Shown here in pieces: positions 1-8,800 of a DNA stretch of 23,699 nucleotides. Both the position numbers and the translations under genes were made by a program. The first letter of the stretch is position 1. Each line of letters begins with the position of its first letter. Source of the stretch: Candidatus Eiseniibacteriota bacterium (GTDB lineage: Bacteria > Joyebacterota > Joyebacteria > Joyebacterales > Joyebacteraceae); the NCBI GenBank assembly GCA_030638405.1, contig DAOWER010000107.1, positions 1 to 23,699 of the forward strand, in the 5' to 3' direction. Below the pieces are notes generated by a model. It ran no database searches. It had not been told where the DNA came from and saw nothing but the letters and a program-made list of their open reading frames with translations.

Positions 1-1
1 C

Positions 2-568
2 AACAACGAGATCATCGTTATCGTGCTCGGGTTCGTCCTCCTGGCGAGCGGCATCACCATCTCCATCCATGTGTCGCCCCTCATGGCGAACATGATGATG
101 GGATTCGCGCTGGTCAATCTCTCGCCGAAGAACAGCAGGGTCATGAGAGTCCTTGAACCTCTCTCGCCCCCCATTTATGCGGCCTTCTTCGCGCTCGCAG
201 GAACCGAGTTGGACGTTCGCACGCTGGCGGCGACGGGCGTGCTCGGTGTGGTCTACTTGATATCCCGCGCGGCAGGCAAGTACGGAGGCGCCTACCTCGG
301 CGCGGTTGCCGCCAACGAGTCAGCGGTCACGAAGAAGTACCTCGGGCTGGGACTTCTTCCGCAGGCGGGAGTCGCCATCGGGCTGATCCTCGTTCTGCAG
401 GACACCGAGGCCTTCACGCATCTGCCGTATATGCGGCAGATGGTCAACATCGTCTTGGCTTCGATCCTCGTTAACGAGATCGTTGGACCCCCGCTGGCGA
501 AGTACGCCCTCGAGGCGTCGGGGTCCGCAAGACGCCGTTCAGCAAACAGAGCAGGAGCACAGACATGA
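2..568 (+). CDS. Cation:proton antiporter, C-terminal part (5' end outside window)
   Basis: The reading frame is open from the first bases of the window, so this is the tail (188 residues) of a larger membrane protein; the GTG at 23 is internal and not a start. The protein is strongly hydrophobic, with about five membrane segments visible. The stretch FALAGTELDV followed by a helix-rich C-terminus with LGLLPQAGVAIG is typical of Kef/CPA2-type sodium or potassium:proton exchangers, which move cations against protons across the inner membrane. The tail after the last helix is short and basic (SARRRSANRAGAQT), and no TrkA-N domain is present in this part. The stop codon overlaps the start of the next gene as ATGA, so the two are very probably co-translated. 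The specific ion cannot be told from this fragment. Confidence 0.8.
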   Translation, partial: NNEIIVIVLGFVLLASGITISIHVSPLMANMMMGFALVNLSPKNSRVMRVLEPLSPPIYAAFFALAGTELDVRTLAATGVLGVVYLISRAAGKYGGAYLGAVAANESAVTKKYLGLGLLPQAGVAIGLILVLQDTEAFTHLPYMRQMVNIVLASILVNEIVGPPLAKYALEASGSARRRSANRAGAQT

Positions 569-1392
569 AACTGACTGATGCAGTCCCTGTCGAGAGCATC
601 GAGATCAATCTCCGCGCACGCACGAAGGAAGAGCTCTTCGCGGAGATGGTCGCTCTCCTCAAGAAGAATCCGGCCCTCGGGGACGTCGACGAGAGCACGG
701 TCCTCAAGGCCTTGAATGAGCGGGAGAAGACGGCGACGACGGGCGTGGGCAAGGAAGTGGGGATCCCGCACGGGAAGATAATGGGTCTGCCGCGCATAGC
801 CGCCGCCATCGGCGTGTCCAAGCCCGGCATCGAGTACGGCTCGGTGGACGGGCTGCCGGTGCGATTTGTCGTGGCGATGGTCGCACCGCCCGAGGAGGCG
901 CGAAACTACCTGCGTATCCTCGCGAAGGTCGCTCGGCTGCTGTCTGATCCCTCCTTCACAGAATCGCTGGTGACGGCGTCGTCACCGGTCGAGATCCACG
1001 ACAGGATCAGGTCGATGGAAGCGGCGTCGACCGCCGTCACGTCGACCGAGGAGCAGCGGATGCTCCTGTTCGAGCTTCGGGACCCCGACTACTTCGAGCC
1101 CGTCGTGGAGTACTTCACGGAGGTCGGTGGCACCAGCGCGACCGTACTCGACGCGCGCAACGTCGAGGGGTTTCTGACCAAGGTCCCGCTGTTTTCAGAC
1201 TTCTCCCGCGTCTTCACCGAGAGCCAGACGTTCGGCCACATCTTCCTCCTGTCGATCGACAAAGGGGCCGTCGAGCGCTTCGTCGCGGGACTCGAAGAGA
1301 TAGTCGGCGACTTCGCGGAGGAAGGCCGGGGCATTGTAGTGACGTTCCCCCTCGACTACGTCAAGGGGATGCCAAGCAAGTTGGAGTTCTAG
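565..1392 (+). CDS. PTS EIIA type-2 domain protein with extra C-terminal domain
   Basis: This 275-residue protein begins with a PTS EIIA type-2 (fructose/nitrogen class) domain over residues 1-150. The phosphorylatable histidine is His69 in the motif VGIPHGK, so the domain should accept phosphate from HPr. A standalone EIIA-Ntr is about 150 residues; this one continues with a second domain (about 165-275) that starts MLLFELRDPDYFEPVVEYF and alternates beta strands and helices, perhaps a PII-like ferredoxin fold. I do not recognise that domain securely. No EIIB or EIIC is nearby. The ATGA overlap with the antiporter suggests EIIA controls antiporter activity rather than sugar uptake; that role is inference. 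The start is fixed by the overlap and by family length. Confidence 0.85.
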   Translation: MKLTDAVPVESIEINLRARTKEELFAEMVALLKKNPALGDVDESTVLKALNEREKTATTGVGKEVGIPHGKIMGLPRIAAAIGVSKPGIEYGSVDGLPVRFVVAMVAPPEEARNYLRILAKVARLLSDPSFTESLVTASSPVEIHDRIRSMEAASTAVTSTEEQRMLLFELRDPDYFEPVVEYFTEVGGTSATVLDARNVEGFLTKVPLFSDFSRVFTESQTFGHIFLLSIDKGAVERFVAGLEEIVGDFAEEGRGIVVTFPLDYVKGMPSKLEF

Positions 1393-1467
1393 TCGCCGCG
1401 GCCCGGTGGGACTGCCGTGGGGGCTTCCGCGCCCCGAGGTCCCGGAAGCACGCTCACTTCAGAATGC

Positions 1468-1483
1468 CACGGGGAACCCCGTG
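1468..1483. other. 16-bp perfect palindrome (hairpin or operator)
   Basis: CACGGGG and CCCCGTG flank two A residues, giving a perfect inverted repeat that ends five bases before the -35 element of the next promoter. It follows the EIIA gene by about 75 bases and has no T-run after it, so a classic intrinsic terminator is unlikely. It could be a binding site for a dimeric regulator of the downstream promoter or part of the end of the upstream transcript. Confidence 0.4.
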
Positions 1484-1488
1484 CGCAC

Positions 1489-1517
1489 TTGCCGAAACGA
1501 GCATCAAGTGGTATAAT
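1489..1517 (+). promoter_or_regulatory. Sigma-70-type promoter with extended -10
   Basis: TTGCCG (1489-1494) is separated by exactly 17 bases from a consensus TATAAT (1512-1517), and the -10 box is preceded by TGG, giving the extended TGnTATAAT form. Transcription would start near 1524, leaving a leader of about 60 bases before the TTG start at 1585. This placement also argues against the ATG at 1516, which lies inside the -10 box. Confidence 0.75.
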
Positions 1518-1584
1518 GAGCGCGCGCGCAGCAATGCCGCGCGTTTCCGCACTTCCCCCCCTGCCCGACGGAAGGAGTGCACGC

Positions 1585-2817
1585 TTGCGCCTCATTGCCG
1601 CCGCATGTCTCAGCTGCCTGTTGGCTGTCTCCAGTCTGTCGGCCGCTCCTAAGCACACAGAGGACGCCGCTCTCATGCTCGCCCCTCCCGCCAGGGACAG
1701 GGCCTTCCTGTTGTGGCATGACGACAACGAGAGCGGTGGGACGGGTTGGACGCACGGCGACAACACAGCTACGGCGACTCCCCACTTCCACGTGGACACC
1801 TACTACGCCTGGCCGGGTGGCACGTACTCGTACTGGTGCGGCGAGCTCGATCCTGCCCTCGCGGGCGGAGACGGCTACGGCAACGGGTGGGACGAGCGGC
1901 TCCGTCTGCCGCTGCTGGACCTCAACAGCCCGCCGGCCACCTACCCGGTGCTCACGTTCAGGTACAGACACGACTCCGAGCCCGATTACGACTACACCTA
2001 CGTTCAGGCCGAGAGCCTGGGTGGCTTCGTAAGTCTGAACCGGGGCTACGACGGTTCGAGCGGCGGCTGGCAGGACATCGGCGTCTACGGCTTCGTCCTT
2101 GTCGGCTACGACAACCCGCTCGCCGTGCGCTTCCGCTTCGTCTCAGACGCCGCGTACTCCGACGAGGACGCGGTCTACGATTCCGATGCCGGCGCCTTCC
2201 ACGTCGACGACATCCAGGTCTTCGATTACTTCGGCGGCCACGTCTACTTCTTCGATGACGTCGAGGACGGGGTCGGGCAGTGCACCGCCGTCCTGCCGCA
2301 GGCCGCGGGGGACTACTGGCACATCGTCGAGAAACGGTGCTCGGCGTCCTCGGATCCGCACTGCTGGTGGTGCGGTGACGACGCGGACACGACGCTCATT
2401 CCACCCGGGCTCGACAACTGGCTGATGACGCCCGTCATCGATCTCGCGGGCGCGTTCGCGACCACGCTGCGCTTCATTCTGCACGCCGAGGTCCCGATGG
2501 TGGATGACGATTACTGGACCGAGGAAGTCACGATGGACGCCGGCGACACGTGGTATCACTCCGGCACGTACTGGGGCGATTACGGGTCGTGCGCGGGGTG
2601 GAGCTTCAGGGCCATATTCTACGGCATCGACCTCGTCCCCTACGTCACGTTGGAGGACTATTTCGCGTTCCGCCTGACCATGCACACGACCGACAACGGA
2701 TGTGGTCCGGGAGCTGGCGGCGGCGCGGGCGTCGTGCTGGACGACGTGTACCTGGAGGGGTATGTGACGCCCGTGGAGGCGAGCAGCTGGGGCAGAGTGA
2801 AGGCCATGTATCGGTAG
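1585..2817 (+). CDS. Secreted protein with two jelly-roll (MAM/anchor-J-like) repeats
   Basis: The TTG at 1585 is chosen because GGAAGGAG lies seven bases upstream and the protein then begins with a clean signal peptide, MRLIAAACLSCLLAVSSLSA, giving 410 residues. The mature part is two diverged copies of one domain, roughly residues 35-230 and 235-400. Both share an opening F-x-DD/E-x-G block, a YWCG or WWCGDD block, a P-x-x-DL strand, an E-x-P-x-x-D-x-DY segment and a closing DDI/DDV-Y strand. This resembles the MAM-like jelly-roll domains found on secreted peptidases and adhesins of the FCB group. It is rich in Asp, Tyr and Trp, consistent with calcium or carbohydrate binding. The C-terminus ends SSWGRVKAMYR. 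No catalytic motif is visible. The S8 protease gene follows after 65 bases, probably in the same transcript. Confidence 0.7.
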   Translation: MRLIAAACLSCLLAVSSLSAAPKHTEDAALMLAPPARDRAFLLWHDDNESGGTGWTHGDNTATATPHFHVDTYYAWPGGTYSYWCGELDPALAGGDGYGNGWDERLRLPLLDLNSPPATYPVLTFRYRHDSEPDYDYTYVQAESLGGFVSLNRGYDGSSGGWQDIGVYGFVLVGYDNPLAVRFRFVSDAAYSDEDAVYDSDAGAFHVDDIQVFDYFGGHVYFFDDVEDGVGQCTAVLPQAAGDYWHIVEKRCSASSDPHCWWCGDDADTTLIPPGLDNWLMTPVIDLAGAFATTLRFILHAEVPMVDDDYWTEEVTMDAGDTWYHSGTYWGDYGSCAGWSFRAIFYGIDLVPYVTLEDYFAFRLTMHTTDNGCGPGAGGGAGVVLDDVYLEGYVTPVEASSWGRVKAMYR

Positions 2818-2882
2818 CAGACAGAAACAGGGCAGGATCCGGCGCCGCGGAGGAGCCGGGCCACCACACAAGGGAGGGACCG

Positions 2883-5282
2883 GTGTTCAGATGCGGCGGA
2901 TTGGCTGCAGGCATAGCGCTCATGATGTTCGTGGCAGCACCGGCGGTGTGGGGAGCGCAGGGTGAGACCATCCATCTCCTCACCCACCCGTTCAACCCGG
3001 TAGAGGGTGAGCCAGAGGTCAACTCGTGGCTGCGCGCCGAAGAGCCGTCTCCCGGGGAGAGCGGCTACTACCTCGTGCAGCTTGCCGGAGCCTCTACGCC
3101 GGAACGCAAGGCCGCGGTGGAGGCGCTCGGGGGCGAACTCATCGCCTACGTGCCGGATGACACGTGGATCACGAGGATCGAGGGAGGCCGGTCAGGATCG
3201 TTGCTCGATGCGCCGGAGGTGGCGTGGGTCGGCGCGTTCCATCCTGCCTACAAGATCTCCCCCACCACAGGAACGCACGAGTTCAGGAACCCGAAGCGAG
3301 CAGGTGATTCGCTTCTGACTCTGCACGTGCGCGTCTTCGAAGACCTCGCGGGCACGGCGCTCGTAATCGAGCGACTCGGTGGCGAGGTCCTCGAGATGAG
3401 CGACGACGGATTCCAGAAGCTGCTCGTGGTGCACGCCTCCAGGCAGATGATCAACGCCATCGCGCGGGTGCCCGAGGTCTGGTGGATCGAGGAGAAGCCA
3501 GAGTTCTACGTCATGAACGACACCACGAAATGGGTCGTTCAGTCGAACGTCAGCGGCGGCACACCGATCTGGAACCACGGAATCCACGGAGAGAACCAGC
3601 TCGTCGCAGTGATGGACTCGGGGCTGGACTACAACTCGTGCTGGTTCCGGGAGGCGGGCGGAGCGGTCCCGGGGCCGTCTCACCGCAAGGTCGTCGACTA
3701 CACAGTCTACGGCGGCGGGGTCGCGTACGACGGATGCGACACGGGGCACGGCACGCACGTCTGCGGGACGCTCGCGGGCGACCAGTCGTACATCAACCCG
3801 GGCAACTACGACTACAACGGCATGGCATATGAGGCCAAGCTGATGATGCAGGACGTCGGCGCAGACGACGACTGGGGATGCACGGTCGGCGAGGTCCAGA
3901 TACCGACCAGCCTCACTTCCGCGTACACCAACGCCCACGCACTCGGCGCGCGCGTTCATTCGAACTCGTGGGGCGGCTCAGAGAACACTTACGACTCGTA
4001 CTGCGTGAACATCGACAGCTTCATGTGGAACAACCCGCAGTTCCTCGTGGTCTTCGCGGCCGGCAACGCGGGACCGAACAGCAGCACGGTCGCGTTCCCG
4101 GGCACGGCGAAGAACTGCATCACGGTCGGCGCAACACGCAGACCGCCGGACCAGGACGTGATGGCGGGCTACTCTAGCAGAGGGCCGGCGCACGACGGGC
4201 GCTACAAGCCTACAGTAACGGCGCCTGGCGGCGAGGCCGGCTACAGCTACGTCAATTCGGCTGACAACGATCCGGGCAACCCGCCCGCGCAGACCTGCAA
4301 CATGGTCAGCAGCCCGTTCCAAGGCACGTCGATGGCAACCCCGGCGGTCGCGGGTCTCGCGGCCCTCACGAGGCAGTACTTCGAGGAGGGGTGGTTCCCC
4401 TCGGGCTCGGCGACCCCGGGAGACGAGCTCACCCCCAGTGCCGCGCTGGTCAAGGCGGCCATCGTCAACTGCGGGACGGACATGGCCGCCGCGGACGTCC
4501 CCAATCACAACGAGGGATGGGGACGTGTGCTCCTGAACGACGTCCTGTATTTCGGCGGTGACGCGATTGAGTTGAAGCTGGCCGACGAGGCCGGCGGCGT
4601 CTCCCACGGGGGAACGAGCGACTACTCCTTCACGGTGGACAGCTCGTCGGTGCCGCTCGAGGTCGCGCTGGTGTGGACGGACTATCCGGCGACCATCGGC
4701 ACGGGCGCCGCGCTCCAGAACGACCTTGACCTGACTGTCACCGCACCGGGCGGGACGCAGTACCTGGGCAACGTCATGAGCGGCGGACAATCGATCCCGG
4801 GGGGCTCGCACGACATCAGGAACGTCGAGGAGGTCGTGCGCCTGAACGCACCACCGGCTGGCGCCTACACGGTGGCGGTGGACGGAACGAACGTGCCACA
4901 CGCCCCGCAACCATTCGCGCTGGTCGTCACGGGATCGTTCGCCAACTGGCCGCCGCAGACCGGCGTTGAGGATGACCCGGTGGTGGACGGCAGGGCGTTC
5001 AATATCGAGGGTATCTCGCCCAACCCGTTCAATCCCGCCGCGAAGATCTCCTACACGCTCTACCCCGTGGAGCCGGGCCAGGCGCACGTCACGCTTCGGG
5101 TGCTGAGCGTGGACGGACGCGTCGTCAGCACGCTCGTCGACAGGGTCCAGGACCCGGGCCGTCACGAGGTCGTGTGGAACGGCACGGACGCGGGCGGCTT
5201 CCCGGTCGCGAGCGGCATCTACTTCTGCGTCCTGTCGTACGGCGGAGAGAGGGACACCAGGAAGATGACGCTCCTGAAGTAG
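2883..5282 (+). CDS. Secreted subtilisin-like serine protease (S8, KP-43-like)
   Basis: The GTG at 2883 is preceded by AGGGAGG with five bases of spacing and yields a signal peptide ending near VWGA (residue 24); total length is 799 residues. A propeptide-like region (about 30-205) precedes the peptidase S8 domain (about 225-510). The triad is Asp245 (VMDSGLD), His289 (GHGTHVCGT) and Ser483 (GTSMATPAVAG), with Asn395 (AAGNAG) for the oxyanion hole. A beta-barrel domain follows (about 555-690; VWTDYPA and NDLDLTVTAPGGTQY), as in KP-43-type alkaline proteases. Last comes a FlgD-like Ig/T9SS-type C-terminal domain (about 695-799; SPNPFNPAAKISY, ending RKMTLLK), a region used for export or surface anchoring in FCB bacteria. 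All catalytic residues are present, so the enzyme should be active. It lies 65 bases after the secreted jelly-roll protein. Confidence 0.92.
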   Translation: MFRCGGLAAGIALMMFVAAPAVWGAQGETIHLLTHPFNPVEGEPEVNSWLRAEEPSPGESGYYLVQLAGASTPERKAAVEALGGELIAYVPDDTWITRIEGGRSGSLLDAPEVAWVGAFHPAYKISPTTGTHEFRNPKRAGDSLLTLHVRVFEDLAGTALVIERLGGEVLEMSDDGFQKLLVVHASRQMINAIARVPEVWWIEEKPEFYVMNDTTKWVVQSNVSGGTPIWNHGIHGENQLVAVMDSGLDYNSCWFREAGGAVPGPSHRKVVDYTVYGGGVAYDGCDTGHGTHVCGTLAGDQSYINPGNYDYNGMAYEAKLMMQDVGADDDWGCTVGEVQIPTSLTSAYTNAHALGARVHSNSWGGSENTYDSYCVNIDSFMWNNPQFLVVFAAGNAGPNSSTVAFPGTAKNCITVGATRRPPDQDVMAGYSSRGPAHDGRYKPTVTAPGGEAGYSYVNSADNDPGNPPAQTCNMVSSPFQGTSMATPAVAGLAALTRQYFEEGWFPSGSATPGDELTPSAALVKAAIVNCGTDMAAADVPNHNEGWGRVLLNDVLYFGGDAIELKLADEAGGVSHGGTSDYSFTVDSSSVPLEVALVWTDYPATIGTGAALQNDLDLTVTAPGGTQYLGNVMSGGQSIPGGSHDIRNVEEVVRLNAPPAGAYTVAVDGTNVPHAPQPFALVVTGSFANWPPQTGVEDDPVVDGRAFNIEGISPNPFNPAAKISYTLYPVEPGQAHVTLRVLSVDGRVVSTLVDRVQDPGRHEVVWNGTDAGGFPVASGIYFCVLSYGGERDTRKMTLLK

Positions 5283-5418
5283 CGGGTCGCGCGACAACGG
5301 GCGCTGCAGCGAAGGCCAGCAGCACAAGCACGGCTGCCGGTACCTACATGGAATGCCTCGTGTCGGTCCCTTCCGCTATCATGCGTGCGTATGTCGCACC
5401 GAGAAAGCTCACCGTCTC

Positions 5419-5868
5419 TCAGAGCGCCTCACCGGCAGGCCGTGCTGCTTGCGCGCTCCTGCGTGAGAGCAGATCGTGCACCACGTACAGAATCCCGGGT
5501 GTCGCCACGATCGCCGCGATGGGGAGGATGTTGGGCATGAAACTCACGTACGCCCACCATCCGAACAGACACAAGATGGCGAGAACGCCCCCCACCAGTT
5601 CCCAACGGAAGGCGAGCGCATACGCCACGAACACACCGAAGGGGAACATCGCGAGTCCCAGCCACTCCTTGCCAGACGGCACCGCTTCCCCCGTGGGATT
5701 GACGAAGTTGACCACGATCACGAAGGCGAGGATGGCGACGAATAGCCCTCCTGTGATGCGCGCGCTCCACAGCAGACCTCGCAGACTCCGTTCCGCCCGT
5801 TCGATTGGCTCGGTCGAATTCGCCGAATCGGTCGGCTCGGTCGAATCGGTCATGTGGTTGCCCTCCAT
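5419..5868 (-). CDS. Small four-helix membrane protein, unknown function
   Basis: The protein has 149 residues. An acidic, Ser/Thr-rich N-terminus with the repeat STEPTDSAN/STEPIERAE is followed by four predicted membrane helices at about 37-55, 69-87, 91-109 and 113-131, and a short basic tail. Conserved-looking features are PSGKEWLGLAMFPFGV and LAFRWEL, which resemble a family of small uncharacterised bacterial membrane proteins; I cannot name a function. The ATG at 5868 is supported by AGGAG six bases upstream, and that Shine-Dalgarno overlaps the stop codon of the tricorn-type protease gene, so translation is probably coupled. The second Met (5853) is a possible alternative start. It is the last gene of the minus-strand unit and converges on the S8 protease gene. 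The 136 bases between them hold no clear terminator. Confidence 0.75.
   Translation of the reverse strand: MEGNHMTDSTEPTDSANSTEPIERAERSLRGLLWSARITGGLFVAILAFVIVVNFVNPTGEAVPSGKEWLGLAMFPFGVFVAYALAFRWELVGGVLAILCLFGWWAYVSFMPNILPIAAIVATPGILYVVHDLLSRRSAQAARPAGEAL
5807..5846. repeat. 27-bp-period direct repeat inside the membrane protein gene
   Basis: GGCTCGGTCGAAT occurs at 5807-5819 and again at 5834-5846. The period is nine codons and explains the duplicated STEP motif in the soluble N-terminus of the protein. Confidence 0.8.
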
Positions 5869-5877
5869 CCGCTGCTC

Positions 5878-8800
5878 CTAGTCGAGCTGCTTCATCAGCA
5901 CCTCGACCGCGCGCTCCAGCTGCGCGTCGGCGCCGTCCAGTGACTCCTCAGGCACCGCGTCGACCCTGACGTCGGGCTCGATGCCCCAGTTCTCCAGGTT
6001 CTTCCCGGCAAGGTCGTACCAACCCGAGCCCGGCACCCGAAACATGGTGCCGTCGATAAGCGGCACGTCATTGGTCCCTATCACCGCACCGAAGGTCGGT
6101 GTCCCGACAACCGGCCCGAGTTCCAGCGCCTTCCATCCCATCGGGAAGATCTCGGCGTCGCTGTAGCAGCTCTCGTCTATCACGAGCGCGAGCGGCATGG
6201 TGTAGAGTTCGAGCGGGTTGTAGGAGGGCGGCCTTCCGCGCGACACGGTGTATCCGTACACTCGCCTGTCGAGGTAGCGCAGGATCTCGTCGTGGACCGA
6301 GCCGCCTCCGTTGCCGCGGATGTCCACGATGAGCCCGTCCCTGTCCTTGCCCTGGGCGAAGAGGTCCTCCTCGAACTGGAAGAGGTTGCCGGTGCCCATG
6401 CCCGCGATATGCAGGTATCCGAGCCTGCCTCCGGACAGCCTGTCTACTTTCTCTCTGCGCTGCCGCACGCGGTCCTCGTAGGCCAGCCTGCGGACTGAGC
6501 CCACTGGCCGGATCCGTAGCTCGCGGCGGTCCCTGCCACCCGCTGACGATGCTACCTCGATCAGGATCTCCTCGCCGGAGGTGTCCTCGAGCAGCGCGTG
6601 GTAGTTCTCGCCGGGCGCTATCTCATGCCCGGCGATAGAGAGGATGTAGTCCCCGGCAACGATCTGCACGCGCTCGGCAGGGCCGTCGGGTATCACCTTC
6701 CTCACACGGACACCGGGCCCGTCGTACCGTTCGTCGTGGTAGATACCGAGCCTTCCCGTCGACACGCCTCCGCCGCCCCACTTGTAGATCCCAAGGTGCG
6801 ACGCAGACAGCTCACCTAGCATCTCCCGCACGACCGCACGGAACTCCTCCTCCGTATACGCCGCCATCGCCAGAGGCTCGTACTTGTCGCGTATGGCAGG
6901 CCAGTCGACGCCGTGGAACTCGGGGTCGTAGAACCCGTTCCAGAGCAGCCGCCACGCCTCTGTGAACATCACCTCCCGCTCTTCGGGGATGTTGACCGTC
7001 ATCCTGACTGAGAAGCCGACGGAGCCGCGGCCGGTCACACCGCCCGAATCGGGGTCGATGCTGACGCTTGAGATCCTGCGTCCGTCGATGTAGTAGCAGG
7101 TCGTGCCGTCCTGGTCCCAGTGGAGCTCCGTCGGGTCGCTTCCGCCCTGCGAGACCTGCGTCAGGCTGCTGCCCTTCCAGTCGACCAGCCACAGGTTGTC
7201 CCGCGCGAGGCTTCGGTCGCGGAAGGCGTAGTAGTGCCCGTCGGGCGTCTGGGCATAGAAATCGTAGCCGCCGCGCATGTTCATGACCGTGATCGTGCGC
7301 TCGTTGATGCGGTCGAAGTCGATATCCACAACGACGCTCGTATCCTCACCCTCGCCCTCTTCTCCGTCTTCCCCGTCGTCGGCCGCACCCTCCTCTTCGT
7401 CCTCCGCGTCCTCCTCGCGCTCCTCGTCGGTCTTCCAGTAGTCGTCCTTCAGAAGCCAGATGTACTTGAGCGCGTACTGGCCGTCGTCGGTCCTCGACGC
7501 GAACGAGAGGCGCTTCCCGTCGTCGGACCAGTGGGGCTGGAAGTCATCGTTCGGATGGTCGGTGACGTCGACGGGCTCCCCGCCCTCCGCGGGCACGATG
7601 AATATGTCCTCCTTGTGGCCCATCGTCGTGCGGGAGAAGGCGATCCACCGCCCGTCGGGCGACCACGCCGTGTGCAGGATGCCGGGTTCCTCGACGAGCT
7701 GGCTCTGGTGCGCCCCGTCCGTGTCCATCGTCCAGAGGCGCCTGTCGCCGCGCATGTAGGTGATGGCATCGCCCTCGGGAGAGACGCTCGGTGAGAACTC
7801 GTCCTCCGAAGAATCGGTCAGCCGCGTTGTCTCGAACTTGAGTGCGTCGGAGAGCAGCGGCTCTTCCTCCTCCGCCGAGGTGACGGCGTAAAGGTCGTAG
7901 TCACCCGTGCGATCCGATGCGAAGACGAGCGTCTCACCGTCCGGCATCCAGACGGGGTCTTTCTCTCTCGCGGCGGTCTCCGTCACGCGCCTGGCGTCTC
8001 CCGCCTCCCCCTCCTCGAAGGGACAGACGAAGAGCTCGCCTCGCACGACCACGGCGAGCTGCGTCTCATCCGAAGAGAACGCGAACTGCATCACACCGTT
8101 CGAAAGCGTCAGGATGAGATCCTCGTTCCACTTGAGGTCGCTCGCAACGGAGATGACCACCTCCGTCGATTCTCCATCGGGCAGTCCGAGCTTCCAGACG
8201 CCCGCGTCCCACTCGTACACGATGAGCGAGCCGTCCTCGGAGATCCTCGCCATCTGAATGCCGTCGTGGGCGTGGTGAGTCACCTGGAAGGGGCCGTCCA
8301 CGGCCTTGGGCTTTCCGATCTCTCCCGGCGCCGGTAGATCAACGATCACTTTCCAGATGTTGGCCACGGAGTCGGCCCGCTCGGACATGAAGTAGAGCGA
8401 GCGCCCGTCCGCGCCCCACATCGGCCTATCGTCGTTGTAGAGAGAGCGCACGATGCGGTAGCTCGGGCCGCCGTCGATGGCTCGAATCCAGATGTCGCGC
8501 GCGGCGGCGCCGTAGTAGTGCTGGCGCCACCAGGGGGTCCTGCCGCGGACGTACGCGAGCCAACGTCCGTCCGGCGAGACCGACACGTTGTTGCTGCGGT
8601 CGAAGAGCACCCTCCGGGGCAGGCCGCCGTCCGCCGAGACGCGGTAGAGGTTGCTCTCGAGCGTGTCGCGGTAGGACGTGAAGAGCAGGCCGGCGCCGTC
8701 GCGGTCCCAGCACTGAGGACTGTCCCAGGAACTGTGCCACGTCAGGCGCTCGGGCACGCCCCCGCCACGCGGGATAACATAGATATCGGCGTTTCCGGCC

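Noticed and set aside
1417..1584. Earlier start codons for the secreted jelly-roll protein
   Set aside because: They lie upstream of or inside the -10 box, or lack an RBS, and would bury the signal peptide.
3978..5327. 449-codon open frame on the minus strand
   Set aside because: Shadow of the S8 protease, which has an intact triad and signal peptide.
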